Of a stretch of DNA of 64,000 nt, positions 34,367 to 42,915 are shown piece after piece (within the stretch, counting starts at the first letter, position 1; every line of letters starts with the position of its first letter). The stretch is from an uncultured Prevotellaceae bacterium (GTDB lineage: Bacteria > Bacteroidota > Bacteroidia > Bacteroidales > Bacteroidaceae). The translations under genes were made by a program, and so were the position numbers. The stretch spans positions 1 to 64,000 of the forward strand of contig CACXPX010000019.1 of assembly GCA_902769705.1 (NCBI GenBank). Direction: 5' to 3'. The notes below the pieces were generated by a model. The model was not told the DNA's origin, did no database searches, and was given only the letters and a program-made list of their open reading frames with translations.

Positions 34367-35479
34367 TCATTTCCGGCTGACAAGCAGATAGTATTCTGAT
34401 GCACCAAGAAGGAAACAGCCAAGTCCGAAGTCTTCAAAATCGGGTACGCGAGTGTAAGTGACTGGCTGTGAATCTTTAGGCTCTTTGCCCGTTCCTTGTA
34501 CATATCCCAGAAAACCATCGGCATGAACGCACTCGTTCTGTAAAGCCTTCCAAGCGCGGTCAACAATGGGGCGGTATTGCTTTTCTTTTAACAATCCATT
34601 GCGCAGGCCCCAACTCATGCCATAAAGGAAAAGACTTGTGCCTGTGGTTTCTTTTCCACCATAAGTCACAGGCGAAACGAGTGAGCAGTTCCAGAAGCCG
34701 TCCTCGCGCTGACAGGAAGCAAACGCTTGGCTCATGGCCAGAAAATCGCGTTTCAATTCCTTGTAGTATTTGTCTTTCTTCCCAATGGTTTGCATAACGC
34801 GTACGAGAGCGGCATAAACCCATCCATCGCCCCGACTCCAATAACAGGGCTGGCCATCGCTTTCTTGGTAGGGAGGCACAAAATCCTTATCGCGCCACCA
34901 GAAGCCCGACACCTTATTATATAAGCCGCCTCCACATTCGTTTCGTGTCCAGCGATAGGATTGCATAGCATAGTCCATATATTGGCGGTTGCCAGTCAGC
35001 ATGTAGGCTTGCGCATAGAGGGGCATAGCCATCTGAATGGCGTCAATCCAAGTCCAATAATCGTGCCTGCCCGTTGACATTTGGTTGTCGAGGTTTTCCA
35101 ACACTTTAGCCAATTTCGCCTTGTCGCCTTTGGCCAGCATCATATAGGTTTGTCCGCAACATTGGTCATCGGCATCAGTGGTCTTCACGCCATTGCGTGG
35201 CGTCCATTCATGGAAATCCGCCCATCGGGTGGCATAATCGATGTATTTGTGTTGTGGGTCGATGTTATAGAGGGCCATCAGTCCTTCATAATACACACCG
35301 CGAGTCCAAAGCGAGCTGGGTCGCACCTTCTTGACAAATGTTGGGCGGGTGGGGTCATCATATTTGGCCATGAAATAGTTGTTTGCACGCTGGGCGGTGG
35401 CCAGCACATCGTTGGCGTTTTGTGCCGAGATGGTCAAAGCCAATCCTAAGAGCAAAAAGACAAGAGATGTTTTCTTCAT
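34367..35479 (-). CDS. Glycoside hydrolase family 105 (unsaturated rhamnogalacturonyl/glucuronyl hydrolase)
   Basis: The 370-residue secreted enzyme (signal MKKTSLVFLLLGLALTISA) is an (alpha/alpha)6-barrel of the GH105/GH88 group. Diagnostic segments are VYYEGLMALYN, DYWTWIDAIQMAMPLY with the catalytic Asp, WSRGDGWVYAALVRVMQ and GTSLFLYGMSWGLRNG. GH105 enzymes remove the unsaturated sugar left by polysaccharide lyases on pectin-like or glycosaminoglycan chains. No lyase or SusCD pair is next to it, so the polysaccharide is unknown. It stands alone, with a promoter region shared with nothing obvious. Confidence 0.88.
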   Translation of the reverse strand: MKKTSLVFLLLGLALTISAQNANDVLATAQRANNYFMAKYDDPTRPTFVKKVRPSSLWTRGVYYEGLMALYNIDPQHKYIDYATRWADFHEWTPRNGVKTTDADDQCCGQTYMMLAKGDKAKLAKVLENLDNQMSTGRHDYWTWIDAIQMAMPLYAQAYMLTGNRQYMDYAMQSYRWTRNECGGGLYNKVSGFWWRDKDFVPPYQESDGQPCYWSRGDGWVYAALVRVMQTIGKKDKYYKELKRDFLAMSQAFASCQREDGFWNCSLVSPVTYGGKETTGTSLFLYGMSWGLRNGLLKEKQYRPIVDRAWKALQNECVHADGFLGYVQGTGKEPKDSQPVTYTRVPDFEDFGLGCFLLGASEYYLLVSRK

Positions 35480-35617
35480 GTTTTAGCGAGTCGTTAGTTC
35501 GTTGATTACTTCTGCAAAAATAGTAACTTTTCGCGAATAAGGCAAATAAAATGGTCTTCACTTGTCCATTTTCCATCATTTTTTCGCGATTAGCCGTTCG
35601 TTGTGATAGATTTTTAT

Positions 35618-35625
35618 TACCTTTG
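35618..35625 (+). promoter_or_regulatory. -7 promoter box of aspS
   Basis: TACCTTTG lies 36 bp before the ATG at 35662 and excludes the longer in-frame start at 35551. Confidence 0.6.
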
Positions 35626-35661
35626 CATGCAAAATGTATAAAAACAAAAGAATTACAAGGA

Positions 35662-37428
35662 ATGTATAGAACAAAGACATGTGGTGAGCTTCGGCTCTCA
35701 GACGCCGGTCAGAGCGTGACGCTTGCCGGATGGGTTCAGCGTGTGAGAAAGATGGGTGGTATGACATTCGCCGACTTGCGCGACCGTTATGGATTGACTC
35801 AATTGGTGTTCAACGAGGCTACGGACAAGGAATTGTGCGACCGTGCCAACAAACTAGGACGCGAGTTCTGCATTCAAGTGAAAGGTGATGTGAGCGAGCG
35901 CCAGAGCAAGAATCCCAAGATGCCTACGGGCGACATTGAGATTCTGGTGAAGGAATTGAATGTGTTGAGCGAGAGCCAGACACCACCGTTCACCATTGAA
36001 GACCAGACCGATGGCGGCGATGACATTCGCATGAAGTACCGCTATCTGGACTTGCGCCGCAATTGTGTGCGTAAGAATCTTGAATTGCGCCACCGCATGA
36101 CCATCTTGATTCGCAACTTCTTGGATTCGAAGGACTTCATCGAGGTTGAAACGCCCATTTTGATTGGTTCCACCCCCGAGGGTGCCCGCGATTTCGTGGT
36201 GCCCAGCCGCATGAATCCAGGCCAGTTCTACGCGCTTCCGCAAAGTCCTCAAACGTTGAAGCAGCTGTTGATGGTGAGTGGTTTCGACCGCTATTTCCAG
36301 ATTGCCAAGTGTTTCCGTGATGAAGATTTGCGTGCCGACCGCCAGCCCGAATTCACACAAATAGATTGCGAGATGTCGTTTGTTGACCAAGAGGATGTGC
36401 TCCAGCTCTTTGAAGACATGGCCCGCCATCTGTTCAAGGAGGTGCGTGGCGTGGAACTTCCGCCCCTTCAACGCATGACGTGGCACGAAGCAATGCGCCG
36501 CTTTGGAAGCGATAAGCCCGACTTGCGTTTCGGAATGGAGTTTGTGGAGCTGATGCCCCAACTGAAGGGCACAGGAACGTTCCCCGTGTTCAACGAAGCC
36601 GAATATATTGGAGGTATTTGCGTGCCAGGTTGTGCCAACTATACCCGTAAGCAACTTGACCAGCTGACCGACTTTGTAAAGCGTCCGCAGGTGGGTGCCA
36701 AAGGTCTGGTTTATGTGAAGTTCAACGAGGATGGAACGGTGAAATCGAGCATTGACAAGTTCTATACGCCAGAGGTTTGGGCGCAAGTGAAAGAGGCTAT
36801 GGGCGCAAAAGATGGCGACTTGGTGCTCATCTTGAGCGGCGACAATGCCAACAAGACACGCGTGCAGCTCTGCACGCTCCGCCTTGAGATGGGAGAACGT
36901 CTCGGACTTCGCGATAAGGATAAGTTTGTTTGCTTGTGGATTGTTGACTTCCCATTGTTCGAGTGGAGCGATGAGGAGCAGCGTCTGATGGCCACACACC
37001 ATCCGTTCACATTGCCTAACCCCGAAGACATCCCCTTGCTTGAAACGGCTCCTGAGCGTGTTCGTGCCGTTGCTTACGACTTCGTATGCAATGGCGTGGA
37101 AGTGGGTGGAGGCTCTTTGCGTATCCACGATGGCAAGCTTCAGGAGAAGATGTTCCAGATTCTTGGCTTCACACCCGAACGTGCAATGGCTCAATTCGGC
37201 TTCCTCATCAACGCTTTCAAGTATGGTGCTCCGCCTCATGCCGGTTTGGCTTTCGGACTCGATCGTTTTGTGTCATTAATGGCAGGGCTCGACAGCATTC
37301 GCGATTGCATTGCCTTCCCGAAGAACAATAGTGGTCGAGACGTGATGCTCGATGCACCAGGCGAATTAGACCCTAAACAGTTGGAAGAGTTGCAGTTACG
37401 CCTTGATTTAAGTCAAGAAAATCAGTAA
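35662..37428 (+). CDS. aspS: Aspartyl-tRNA synthetase
   Basis: This class II enzyme charges tRNA-Asp. The 588-residue protein has an N-terminal anticodon-binding OB fold ([20 protein letters not shown]), class II motif 2 ([20 protein letters not shown]), the bacterial GAD insertion domain, and motif 3 ([15 protein letters not shown]). This is the bacterial-type length with the GAD domain, so it is likely specific for Asp. ATG 35662 ([11 protein letters not shown]) is chosen by homology and promoter position. Confidence 0.97.
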   Translation: MYRTKTCGELRLSDAGQSVTLAGWVQRVRKMGGMTFADLRDRYGLTQLVFNEATDKELCDRANKLGREFCIQVKGDVSERQSKNPKMPTGDIEILVKELNVLSESQTPPFTIEDQTDGGDDIRMKYRYLDLRRNCVRKNLELRHRMTILIRNFLDSKDFIEVETPILIGSTPEGARDFVVPSRMNPGQFYALPQSPQTLKQLLMVSGFDRYFQIAKCFRDEDLRADRQPEFTQIDCEMSFVDQEDVLQLFEDMARHLFKEVRGVELPPLQRMTWHEAMRRFGSDKPDLRFGMEFVELMPQLKGTGTFPVFNEAEYIGGICVPGCANYTRKQLDQLTDFVKRPQVGAKGLVYVKFNEDGTVKSSIDKFYTPEVWAQVKEAMGAKDGDLVLILSGDNANKTRVQLCTLRLEMGERLGLRDKDKFVCLWIVDFPLFEWSDEEQRLMATHHPFTLPNPEDIPLLETAPERVRAVAYDFVCNGVEVGGGSLRIHDGKLQEKMFQILGFTPERAMAQFGFLINAFKYGAPPHAGLAFGLDRFVSLMAGLDSIRDCIAFPKNNSGRDVMLDAPGELDPKQLEELQLRLDLSQENQ

Positions 37429-37497
37429 TTGTGTGCGAAAACAGTTTTTTGCCTTCAGTTTTTTGTCAAAAAATTAGACAGTTTAAGAAATTAGCAG

Positions 37498-37505
37498 TAA
37501 TTTTG
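37498..37505 (+). promoter_or_regulatory. -7 promoter box of the histone-tail protein gene
   Basis: TAATTTTG lies 63 bp before the ATG at 37569, in the gap after aspS. Confidence 0.55.
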
Positions 37506-37568
37506 CAGCGAAAATAAAGATTGATACAAAAAACTCAATCGTTCATTAAAAATTGTTTTACTAAAATT

Positions 37569-37895
37569 ATGGCAGAAAAGAAAGCAACAACAAAGGCTAC
37601 CGCTACAAAGGCAGCAGCTGAGAAGAAGGCACCTGCAAAGAAGGCAGTGGCTGAGAAGAAGGCTCCTGCAAAGAAGGCAGCAGCCAAGAAGGTTGAAGTA
37701 GTAGTGAATGCTGAAAGCGTAGGTTTCCGCGCAGGTGACGTTTACAACGCACTGGCAGCAGCCGAAAAGGCTCTGAGCGTAGCAGAAATCGCCAAAGCAG
37801 CAAAGATCACCGCTGAAGAGGCTTACCTGGGAATTGGCTGGCTTCTGAAAGAAGGCAAAGTGAAGGGAGAAAACAACCTCATCGCATTGGCTTAA
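37569..37895 (+). CDS. Winged-helix protein (DUF2582) with histone H1-like Lys/Ala tail
   Basis: The 108-residue protein is a fusion of two unlike parts. Residues 1-43 consist almost entirely of K, A, P, T and E in AEKKAPAKKAVAEKKAP-type repeats, like the C-terminal tail of histone H1 or of bacterial H1-like proteins. Residues 44-108 (FRAGDVYNALAAAEKALSVAEIAKAAKITAEEAYLGIGWLLKEGKVKG) form a small winged-helix domain of the DUF2582 type. DNA binding and compaction is the likely role; this is inferred. It has its own promoter box and terminator, and a second small gene of unknown function follows. Confidence 0.85.
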   Translation: MAEKKATTKATATKAAAEKKAPAKKAVAEKKAPAKKAAAKKVEVVVNAESVGFRAGDVYNALAAAEKALSVAEIAKAAKITAEEAYLGIGWLLKEGKVKGENNLIALA

Positions 37896-37917
37896 TCAAG
37901 TTAGAGAATACGAGAGA

Positions 37918-37960
37918 GGAGAGCTGAGGGTCTTTTTGATTTCAGCTCTCCTTTTTGTTT
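37918..37960 (+). terminator. Terminator after the histone-tail protein gene
   Basis: GGAGAGCTGA and TCAGCTCTCC form a perfect 10-bp stem followed by TTTTTGTTTC. Confidence 0.85.
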
Positions 37961-37984
37961 CTTAACGCCCATCACTCATATTGA

Positions 37985-38323
37985 ATGGAATACGACAAGG
38001 AGATATTCAAGGTTCTCACCGAGGCAGGCAGCACGGGGATTTCTGTACAGAAACTCTCGCGTCATGTGTACAATGCGCACAATTCGCTGTTCACGCCCAT
38101 TGCCTTCGAGGATGTGCACGCCTATGTCTCCCAGTTCCTGTTGCGTAATTCCAAAGACCCCAACTCGGTTGTAGAGCGAACGCCTGTGCGTGGTGTCTAT
38201 CGGCTGAACACGGAGTCACAAGAGGGTAGGGAATTGATGTTGCAGTTCAGCGAGCAACATGATGATGAGCCCGAAACACCCCAAAATACAAGCGTAGATT
38301 TGTCTCTTTCGCTGTTCGATTGA
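37985..38323 (+). CDS. Small conserved-looking protein, possible winged-helix domain
   Basis: I do not recognise a named family for this 112-residue protein. Its first 85 residues (MEYDKEIFKVLTEAG, ISVQKLSRHVYNAHN, VHAYVSQFLLRN, RTPVRGVYRLN) have the helix-helix-helix-strand-strand pattern of a winged-helix domain, and the tail is acidic (QHDDEPETPQNT). There is no signal peptide. It follows the DUF2582 protein, so both may be DNA-associated. It lies after a terminator and no strong promoter box is seen before it. Confidence 0.6.
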   Translation: MEYDKEIFKVLTEAGSTGISVQKLSRHVYNAHNSLFTPIAFEDVHAYVSQFLLRNSKDPNSVVERTPVRGVYRLNTESQEGRELMLQFSEQHDDEPETPQNTSVDLSLSLFD

Positions 38324-38331
38324 GCAACCCC

Positions 38332-38485
38332 ATCATTCACCCCCTCTGACATCGTCATTTGTGGCCTTTAACACGATGAAAGAGGGCTTTTGACCCGCTC
38401 AAAGGCCATCTCTGACCACATTAAAGGCCATCTCTGACCACATTAAAGGCCATCTTTAACCACTTCAAAACACCTCTTTTGCTTC
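38332..38485. repeat. 22-bp phased dyad repeat array C (7 units)
   Basis: Units begin at 38332, 38354, 38376, 38398, 38420, 38442 and 38464, all in 22-bp register. The clearest are 38398 (CTCAAAGGCCATCTCTGAC), 38420 and 38442 (ATTAAAGGCCATC...); 38354 is GTCATTTGTGGCCTTTAAC. The array starts 9 bp after a stop codon. Confidence 0.8.
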
Positions 38486-38620
38486 CCATAAACTTTTTTC
38501 TCCATCTTCCTCGATCAAGTATCTCGTTTCTTGGCAAGACTTGATTTTGCAAAATCCACTGATTATCAATGGTTTATATAAATGGAGGGAATTGCGTGGA
38601 AAACTTGCTTCGCCAGCAAA

Positions 38621-38818
38621 CGTCCCAACGTCCCATCGTCCCACGTCCCATTAAGGTGCTTCGGCATGTGCAGGGGAGAAAAGATAGTAATATAGTATAT
38701 ATATTATTATTATATATTATTATATATTATATTATTTTAACATCCAATTTCCTCTTTTTTCCGGTTTGTATGTATTGAACCACCTTAATGGGACGTGGGA
38801 CGATGGGACGTTGGGACG
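38621..38818. repeat. Perfect 38-bp inverted repeat around an AT-rich core
   Basis: The left arm (38621-38658) is the exact reverse complement of the right arm (38781-38818) over 38 of 38 bases. Each arm is itself made of roughly 10-bp units (CGTCCCAACG, TCCCATCGTC, CCACGTCCCA), and the 122-bp centre is a TATTATTATATATT-type tract. It can form a very stable hairpin or cruciform. There is no open reading frame or transposase inside. Confidence 0.9.
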
Positions 38819-38878
38819 CTTTTGTATTTGGGTCAATAAAAAACGGTGAAATAATTTTCGAGAATGGATAAAAATTCG

Positions 38879-38886
38879 TAATTTTG
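38879..38886 (+). promoter_or_regulatory. -7 promoter box of the GDP-fucose cassette
   Basis: TAATTTTG lies 37 bp before the manC ATG at 38923. Confidence 0.6.
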
Positions 38887-38922
38887 CCAAATATTCTAAA
38901 TATTCAAAAAACAAGGTTCTTT

Positions 38923-39987
38923 ATGGCACGAGTTATCAACCATTTAGTGATTATGGCCGGTGGAGTGGGCAGCCGTTTTTGGCCCATGAGCACAACGGAG
39001 CGGCCTAAACAATTTATCGATGTGTTGGGAGTCGGGCGTTCGCTGCTTCAACTCACTCTCGATCGCTTCAAGGGCATTTGTGCTCCCGAAAATGTGTGGA
39101 TTGTCACCAATCAGAAGTATTTTGAATTGGTGAAGGAACAGCTGCCTGAAGTTCCTGTGGGCAACATCCTATGCGAGCCTTGCCGCCGTAATACGGCTCC
39201 TTGCATTGCCTACGTGAGTTGGCGCATCAAGTCGCAAGACCCGAAGGCCAACATTGTTGTGACTCCGAGCGACCATATTGTGGCTGATGATGGCGAGTTC
39301 AGGCGTGTGGTGAAATCGTGCCTGAAGTTCACGAGCGAAACCGATGCTATTGTCACGCTTGGCATGAAGCCCAACCGTCCAGAGACGGGCTATGGTTACA
39401 TACAGGCTGATTTGAGCACCAGTTCGCCACGCAACAAGGAAATCTATCGCGTTGACTCGTTCCGTGAGAAGCCCGATCTGGATACGGCGAAGATGTATAT
39501 CCAGCAAAACAATTACTTCTGGAATGCGGGCATTTTCATTTGGAGTGTGAGTACCATCGTGAATGCTTTCCGTGTCTATCAGCCCGCCCTCAGCAAGGTT
39601 TTCGAAGGCTTGATGGATGTTTATGGCACTGACCAGGAACAGGCGATGATAGACAAACTCTATCCTGAGTGCGAGAATATCTCGGTGGACTATGCCATCA
39701 TGGAGAAGGCCGAAGAGATTTTTGTGTGTCCTGCCGATTTCGGATGGAGCGACTTGGGCACATGGGGTTCGCTGTTGGCTCAGACCAAACGCGACTTGTA
39801 TGGCAACAGTTGCATAGGTCCCAACATCACGATGTTCGATTCGCATAATTGCATCGTGCACACTACAGGTGAGCGCAAGGTGGTTGTGCAGGGGCTCGAT
39901 GATTACATTGTGGCCGAAAAAGACGGCATGCTGCTCATTTGCAAACTCTCGGAAGAACAGCGAATCAAGCAGTTCAGCGGAGAGTAG
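38923..39987 (+). CDS. manC: Mannose-1-phosphate guanylyltransferase
   Basis: This enzyme makes GDP-mannose from mannose 1-phosphate and GTP. The 354-residue protein carries the nucleotidyltransferase signature GGVGSRFWPMSTTERPKQF near the N-terminus, EPCRRNTAPCIAY, and FREKPDLDTA with YFWNAGIFIW further on. It lacks a phosphomannose isomerase domain, so it is the short, single-function form. It is the first gene of a manC-gmd-fcl cassette; gmd follows after 79 bp filled by an ACAATT-type repeat. ATG 38923 (MARVINHLVI) fits the family start. Confidence 0.94.
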   Translation: MARVINHLVIMAGGVGSRFWPMSTTERPKQFIDVLGVGRSLLQLTLDRFKGICAPENVWIVTNQKYFELVKEQLPEVPVGNILCEPCRRNTAPCIAYVSWRIKSQDPKANIVVTPSDHIVADDGEFRRVVKSCLKFTSETDAIVTLGMKPNRPETGYGYIQADLSTSSPRNKEIYRVDSFREKPDLDTAKMYIQQNNYFWNAGIFIWSVSTIVNAFRVYQPALSKVFEGLMDVYGTDQEQAMIDKLYPECENISVDYAIMEKAEEIFVCPADFGWSDLGTWGSLLAQTKRDLYGNSCIGPNITMFDSHNCIVHTTGERKVVVQGLDDYIVAEKDGMLLICKLSEEQRIKQFSGE

Positions 39988-40038
39988 GGGACAATTGACA
40001 ATTAACAATTAACAATTGACAATTAGCAATTTGCAATT
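39988..40038. repeat. ACAATT-type tandem repeat before gmd
   Basis: Tandem 10-bp units (ACAATTGACA, ATTAACAATT and variants) fill the gap between manC and gmd. The same family occurs at 19885-19955. Confidence 0.75.
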
Positions 40039-40066
40039 GACAAGATTAAAACAAAAATATAGATTG

Positions 40067-41155
40067 ATGGAAGAAAGAAAAGTTGCTCTTATAACAGGTA
40101 TCACAGGCCAAGACGGTTCTTATCTGGCAGAGTTTTTGATTGGGAAAGGCTATGAGGTGCACGGCTTGTTGCGCCGCAGCAGTTCGTTCAACACGGGTAG
40201 AATCGAGCATTTGTACCTTGACGAGTGGGTACGCGACATGAAGAAGGCTCGCTTGGTGAATCTCCATTGGGCTGATATGACCGACTCCTCTTCGCTCATT
40301 CGCATCATCGGCGAGGTGCGCCCTACAGAGATCTACAATCTGGCGGCTCAGAGCCATGTGAAGGTTTCGTTCGATGTGCCTGAATATACAGCCGACACCG
40401 ATGCTGTGGGCGTGCTCCGCTTGTTGGAGGCTGTTCGCATCGTGGGTATAGAAAAAGAGTGCCGCATCTATCAAGCCAGCACATCTGAGCTTTATGGTAA
40501 GGTGCAGGAGGTTCCTCAGAAGGAGACCACACCCTTCTATCCCCGTTCGCCGTATTCGGTGGCCAAGTTGTATGGTTTCTGGATTATGAAGAACTATCGC
40601 GAGAGCTATGGCATGTATTGCTGCAACGGCATCTTGTTCAACCACGAGAGTGAGCGCCGCGGAGAGAATTTTGTCACCCGCAAAATCACGTTGGCAGCCG
40701 CCCGCATCGCCCAAGGATTCCAAGACAAACTCTATTTGGGCAACCTGAATTCGTTGCGCGACTGGGGATACGCCAAGGACTATGTGGAGTGCATGTGGCT
40801 CATCCTCCAGCAGCCCGAGCCAGATGATTTCGTTATTGCTACAGGCGAATATCACACCGTGCGCGAGTTTGCCACATTGGCGTTCCATCATGTGGGCATC
40901 GAGCTCGAGTGGCGTGGTGAAGGAGTTGATGAAAAAGGATACGACAAGAAGACGGGTAAGGCACTTGTTGAAGTCGATCCAAAATACTTCCGTCCTGCTG
41001 AAGTTGATCAGCTTCTTGGAGACCCGACAAAGGCGAAAGAAACGTTGGGATGGAATCCTCGCAAGACCACGTTCGAGGAGTTGGTGAAGATCATGATTGA
41101 GCACGACATGAGGTTTGTTCGCAAACTCTATTTGAAGGCACAAGTTCCTGAATGA
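40067..41155 (+). CDS. gmd: GDP-mannose 4,6-dehydratase
   Basis: Gmd converts GDP-mannose to GDP-4-keto-6-deoxymannose. The 362-residue SDR enzyme has the NAD(P)-binding [14 protein letters not shown], the catalytic YSVAKLYG (Tyr-x3-Lys) and the [16 protein letters not shown] substrate-loop region. The ATG at 40067 ([12 protein letters not shown]) is preferred, since a longer frame would start in the repeat before it. Its product is the substrate of the Fcl encoded 17 bp downstream. Confidence 0.96.
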   Translation: MEERKVALITGITGQDGSYLAEFLIGKGYEVHGLLRRSSSFNTGRIEHLYLDEWVRDMKKARLVNLHWADMTDSSSLIRIIGEVRPTEIYNLAAQSHVKVSFDVPEYTADTDAVGVLRLLEAVRIVGIEKECRIYQASTSELYGKVQEVPQKETTPFYPRSPYSVAKLYGFWIMKNYRESYGMYCCNGILFNHESERRGENFVTRKITLAAARIAQGFQDKLYLGNLNSLRDWGYAKDYVECMWLILQQPEPDDFVIATGEYHTVREFATLAFHHVGIELEWRGEGVDEKGYDKKTGKALVEVDPKYFRPAEVDQLLGDPTKAKETLGWNPRKTTFEELVKIMIEHDMRFVRKLYLKAQVPE

Positions 41156-41172
41156 CTTTACGTTAAGCGGAT

Positions 41173-42369
41173 ATGTTAGATAAAAACGCGAAGATATATG
41201 TGGCTGGTCATCGCGGATTGGTAGGGTCGGCCATATGGAACAATTTGCTAAAGCGCGGCTATACCAATCTCGTGGGTCGCACCCATCGTGAACTCGACTT
41301 GACTGACCAGTTGGCTGTGCGCCGTTTCTTTGACGAAGAACGTCCTGATGCCGTTGTTTTGGCTGCCGCTTTCGTGGGTGGCATCATGGCCAATTCGCTC
41401 TATCGTGCTGATTTCATTATGCAGAACATGATGATGCAGTGCAACGTTATTGGCGAGGCCTACAAGCATGGCGTACAACGATTGCTCTTCCTGGGTTCCA
41501 CGTGCATTTATCCCAAGAATGCACCACAACCCATGACAGAAGATTGTCTGCTGACTTCGCCTTTGGAATATACCAATGAGGAATATGCCATAGCCAAGAT
41601 TGCAGGTCTGAAGATGTGTGAGAGCTACAATCTGCAATATGGAACCAACTATATTGCTGTGATGCCTACCAATCTGTATGGCCCGAACGACAACTTCCAT
41701 TTGGAGAACTCGCATGTGATGCCCGCCATGATGCGGAAAATCTATCTGGCCAAGCTCATCCACGATGGCGATTGGACGGCTATACGCCGCGATATGGACA
41801 AGCGTCCGGTGCAGTTCAAGAAAGGAGAACAGAAACTTACTGTTGGCGGCTCGGCTAGTGAAGAGGATATTCTCGAGGCTTTGGCTTTCTATGGCATTTA
41901 CGACAACAAAGTGGTGTTGTGGGGCACAGGAACGCCGCTTCGCGAGTTCCTTTGGAGTGAGGACATGGCTGACGCTTCGGTGCATGTGTTGCTGAATGTG
42001 GACTTCAGCGATGTCATCGGTATTGAGAAGTATTCAAGCGTTCATTATGGCGCAAGTGCCTCTGGCGCAGTCGATCGCAACAATAGTGAAGGACGCGGTG
42101 GTGCCATTCCTTCGTTGGGCGAGATTCGCAATTGCCACATCAATGTGGGAACAGGTAAGGAACTCACCATTCGCGAGCTCTCGCAGTTGGTGGTTGAGAC
42201 TGTTGGTTTCAAGGGTGTTGTTGAGTTCGATGCCTCGAAACCTGACGGCACACCTCGCAAGTTGATTGATGTTTCCAAGTTGCATCGTCTTGGTTGGACG
42301 CATAGCGTGGAAATTGAAGATGGTGTCAAGAAACTCTTCGATTGGTACCAGGATTCGCTGAAGGCTTGA
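41173..42369 (+). CDS. fcl: GDP-L-fucose synthase
   Basis: Fcl epimerises and reduces GDP-4-keto-6-deoxymannose to GDP-L-fucose. The 398-residue SDR protein has VAGHRGLVGSAIW, the LFLGSTCIYPKNAPQPM segment and YAIAK (Tyr-x3-Lys). It is about 80 residues longer than the usual 310-320: one insertion lies near residues 195-240 (DGDWTAIRRDMDKRPVQFKK...EEDILEALAFYG, read in parts) and another near 285-312 (ASASGAVDRNNSEGRGG). Similar long forms are known in Bacteroidetes. It closes the cassette at a terminator at 42394. GDP-fucose would feed surface glycan and glycoprotein fucosylation. Confidence 0.94.
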   Translation: MLDKNAKIYVAGHRGLVGSAIWNNLLKRGYTNLVGRTHRELDLTDQLAVRRFFDEERPDAVVLAAAFVGGIMANSLYRADFIMQNMMMQCNVIGEAYKHGVQRLLFLGSTCIYPKNAPQPMTEDCLLTSPLEYTNEEYAIAKIAGLKMCESYNLQYGTNYIAVMPTNLYGPNDNFHLENSHVMPAMMRKIYLAKLIHDGDWTAIRRDMDKRPVQFKKGEQKLTVGGSASEEDILEALAFYGIYDNKVVLWGTGTPLREFLWSEDMADASVHVLLNVDFSDVIGIEKYSSVHYGASASGAVDRNNSEGRGGAIPSLGEIRNCHINVGTGKELTIRELSQLVVETVGFKGVVEFDASKPDGTPRKLIDVSKLHRLGWTHSVEIEDGVKKLFDWYQDSLKA

Positions 42370-42393
42370 AACCAAGCGGAAAGATGATAAAAG

Positions 42394-42430
42394 AAAAGAG
42401 CTTCACCTATTTGGGCGAAGCTCTTTTTCG
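42394..42430 (+). terminator. Terminator of the manC-gmd-fcl cassette
   Basis: AAAAGAGCTTC pairs with GAAGCTCTTTT around a 12-nt loop and continues into TTTTCG. Confidence 0.85.
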
Positions 42431-42446
42431 TGATTCCGGCGGGATT
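42428..42446. repeat. Orphan copy of the tRNA-Arg 3' end
   Basis: CGTGATTCCGGCGGGATT repeats the last 16 bases of the tRNA-Arg gene plus its immediate flank, as at 42536-42553, and then the similarity stops. This partial copy, about 110 bp away from the intact tRNA end, looks like the footprint of an integration or recombination event at a tRNA 3' end, or of a decayed third tRNA copy. Confidence 0.6.
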
Positions 42447-42537
42447 GTATATCCCTGTCCCTGCCACAGGCTAATCATCAAAAGAAAAAGATGAACAATC
42501 AGCAAATAAACTTGCTCTTGTCCATCTCTTTCTTTCG

Positions 42538-42611
42538 TGATTCCGGCGGGATTCAAACCCACAACCTTCTGATCCGTAGTCAGATGCTCTATTCAGTTGA
42601 GCTACGGAACC
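42538..42611 (-). tRNA. tRNA-Arg (ACG), copy 1
   Basis: The minus strand folds into a 74-nt cloverleaf: acceptor GGTTCCG/CGGAATC, anticodon stem TCTGA/TCAGA with loop CTACGGA (anticodon ACG), and T-arm with GGTTTGAATCC. Discriminator base A; CCA is not encoded. It is identical to the copy at 42644-42717. Confidence 0.95.
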
Positions 42612-42643
42612 ATCCGTATTTTATAAGTGCTTTCACCTTGAAG

Positions 42644-42717
42644 TGATTCCGGCGGGATTCAAACCCACAACCTTCTGATCCGTAGTCAGATGCTCTATTC
42701 AGTTGAGCTACGGAACC
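42644..42717 (-). tRNA. tRNA-Arg (ACG), copy 2
   Basis: Identical in sequence to the copy at 42538-42611, which lies 32 bp downstream of it. Both are read from the promoter at 42740-42771 as one transcript. Confidence 0.95.
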
Positions 42718-42739
42718 GACTTTTCCGATTAAGCGACTG

Positions 42740-42771
42740 CAAAGGTACAATGTTTTTCCGAATTGACCAAA
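42740..42771 (-). promoter_or_regulatory. Promoter of the tRNA-Arg pair
   Basis: On the minus strand TTTG (42771-42768), a 20-bp spacer and TACCTTTG (42747-42740), a near-consensus Bacteroidetes promoter 23 bp before the first tRNA. Confidence 0.75.
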
Positions 42772-42849
42772 TTCTTTAGTTGTTTTTTTGCAAAAAACTT
42801 TGGTGATGAATTTTTTCGCAAGGCGCAACGCAATCATAATGCATAATTC

Positions 42850-42880
42850 TTTGATATATAAAGTTTTTTTTGTATCTTTG
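42850..42880 (+). promoter_or_regulatory. Promoter of the Na/Pi symporter gene
   Basis: TTTG (42850-42853), a 19-bp spacer and TATCTTTG (42873-42880), 35 bp before the ATG at 42916. Confidence 0.75.
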
Positions 42881-42915
42881 CCGATAATCACATTTTTCAC
42901 CTAATCGCTCTAACA

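Larger units (their letters stand above)
38324..38922. other. 599-bp intergenic region with array and large inverted repeat
   Basis: The region contains the 22-bp phased array C (38332-38485), a perfect 38-bp inverted repeat pair (38621-38658 and 38781-38818) around an AT-rich core, and the manC promoter. The stretch 38486-38620 has no coding signal. Confidence 0.7.

Noticed and set aside
35854..37239. Long antisense reading frame inside aspS
   Set aside because: It is a shadow of the conserved aspS gene, with no recognisable protein features.
38621..38818. Insertion sequence
   Set aside because: Long inverted repeats are present, but the 122-bp core has no transposase or any reading frame.
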